In this document: piece by piece, positions 63,120 through 64,000 of the stretch
Numbering within the stretch: the stretch's first letter is position 1
Layout of the letters: every line of letters begins with the position of its first letter
Assembly: GCA_030220185.1 (NCBI GenBank)
Contig: JASPKZ010007535.1
Location: 468,001-532,000 of the forward strand
DNA length: 64,000 nt
Source of the DNA: Diploptera punctata
Lineage: Eukaryota > Arthropoda > Insecta > Blattodea > Blaberidae
Reading direction: 5' to 3'
Translations under genes and position numbers: made by a program
The notes under the pieces: model-generated
Told to the model about the DNA's origin: nothing
The model's input: only the letters and a program-made list of their open reading frames with translations
Databases searched by the model: none

Positions 63120-64000
63120 ACTATTATCGAGGGAAACCAGATATAATAACAACACTTAAGTCTCGTAGACTGCGATGAACAGGACATGTGACACGAATGG
63201 GGAAAGATATAGGGACATGGAAACTAGTATAGGAAAACCAGAGGCAAAGTGCCCATATAATGAAAACATTTAAGTCGCGTAGACTGCGATGAGTAGGACA
63301 GGTGACACCAATTGGGAAAGAAATAGGGACATGGAAACTAGTATAGGAAAACCAGAGGCAAAGTGCCCATATAATGAAAACATTTAAGTCGCGTTGACTG
63401 CGATGAGTAGGACAGGTGACACCAATTGGGAAAGAAATAGGGACATGGAAACTAGTATAGGAAAACCAGAGGCAAAGTGCCCATATAATGAAAACATTTA
63501 AGTCGCGTAGACTGCGATGAGTAGGACAGGTGACACCAATTGGGAAAGAAATAGGGACATGGAAACTAGTATAGGAAAACCAGAGGCAAAGTGCCCATAT
63601 AATGAAAACATTTAAGTCGCGTAGACTGCGATGAGTAGGACAGGTGACACCAATTGGGAAAGAAATAGGGACATGGAAACTAGTATAGGAAAACCAGAGG
63701 CAAAGTGCCCATATAATGAAAACATTTAAGTCGCGTAGACTGCGATGAGTAGGACAGGTGACACCAATTGGGAAAGAAATAGGGACATGGAAACTAGTAT
63801 AGGAAAACCAGAGGCAAAGTGCCCATATAATGAAAACATTTAAGTCGCGTAGACTGCGATGAGTAGGACAGGTGACACCAATTGGGAAAGAAATAGGGAC
63901 AAGGAAACTAGTATAGGAAAACCAGAGGCAAAGTGCCCATATAATGAAAACGTTTAAGTCGCGTTGATTGCGATGAGTAGGACAGGTGACACCAATTGGG
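63120..64000 (+). repeat. 114-bp satellite derived from LINE-R coding sequence, continues past the window
   Basis: GCCCATATAATG recurs at 63251, 63365, 63479 and 63593 and on to the end: about 7.6 units. Each unit is the LINE-R segment coding PDIIRTVKSRRLRW, GHVARMGNE and KLLVGKPEGK, here with TGA for the Trp codon and other stops. The first unit (63126-63250) is closer to the ordinary LINE-R (CGAGGGAAACCAGATATAAT); later units are almost identical to each other (for example CGTTGA for CGTAGA at 63394 and 63964). Confidence 0.93.

Overview
This window looks like gene-poor, repeat-saturated nuclear DNA of an insect. Reasons: it is AT-rich, full of TA, GT, GA and ATT microsatellites, carries several tRNA-derived SINE families, and holds decayed non-LTR retrotransposons of the kinds common in arthropods. 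A hemimetabolous insect such as a cockroach is my guess from the repeat style only. I recognise no host protein-coding gene, no functional tRNA or rRNA gene and no CRISPR. Almost every long ORF is a mobile-element remnant or a shadow of one.

Family labels used here (mine): SINE-A (about 330 bp, tRNA-like head, ends GGATGGA or AGAATAGAAT), SINE-B (head plus an 'ACAACCTGGG' tail), SINE-C (about 310 bp, T-rich tail), SINE-D (about 400 bp), SINE-E (about 320 bp), SINE-F (tRNA-like module next to a TA tract), SINE-H (weak). LINE-R and LINE-S are RTE-like LINEs known here only from the C-terminal half of the reverse-transcriptase ORF. LINE-C is a CR1/Jockey-type LINE with ORF1, APE endonuclease and RT. 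TnD is a DNA transposon with about 90-bp terminal inverted repeats and an uncharacterised transposase-like protein. TnM is a TA-flanked element with CAGGGTGTTTCAGAA-type ends. R4 is an unclassified repeat of about 750 bp with four copies.

Layout. 0-15 kb: a TnD copy (915-3162), two short TnD derivatives (5.1 and 7.7 kb), two TnM copies, and many SINEs and LINE-R/S fragments nested in each other. 15-20 kb: mostly unrecognised AT-rich DNA, one Penelope-like end and R4 copy 1. 20.5-26.2 kb: a deep nest in which R4 copy 2 was hit by a 100-bp-arm palindrome and by a small Penelope-like element containing a well-formed hammerhead ribozyme, and that element was then hit by a near full-length LINE-C. 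26-36 kb: LINE-R/S pieces, R4 copy 3, SINEs and long blank stretches. 36.6-37.7 kb: a 56-bp minisatellite. 38-52 kb: SINEs, a 140-bp tandem array, another hammerhead-like palindrome, R4 copy 4 and a 25-bp minisatellite. 52-58 kb: LINE/SINE nests and one unrecognised ORF with an in-frame stop. 59-61 kb: a second LINE-C (5'-truncated, catalytic Asp lost). 61-64 kb: a mariner-like transposase fragment, SINEs, and a 114-bp satellite built from a LINE-R coding segment that runs off the window.

The elements form no pathway; they form a record of successive insertions, datable relative to each other by nesting and by target-site duplications. The two most unusual signals are (1) at least 14 copies of the palindrome TAGGCCTA, four of which can be seen as exact GGCCTA insertions at a TA when paired repeat copies are compared, and (2) dispersed palindromic elements carrying hammerhead-ribozyme motifs with self-complementary stem III.
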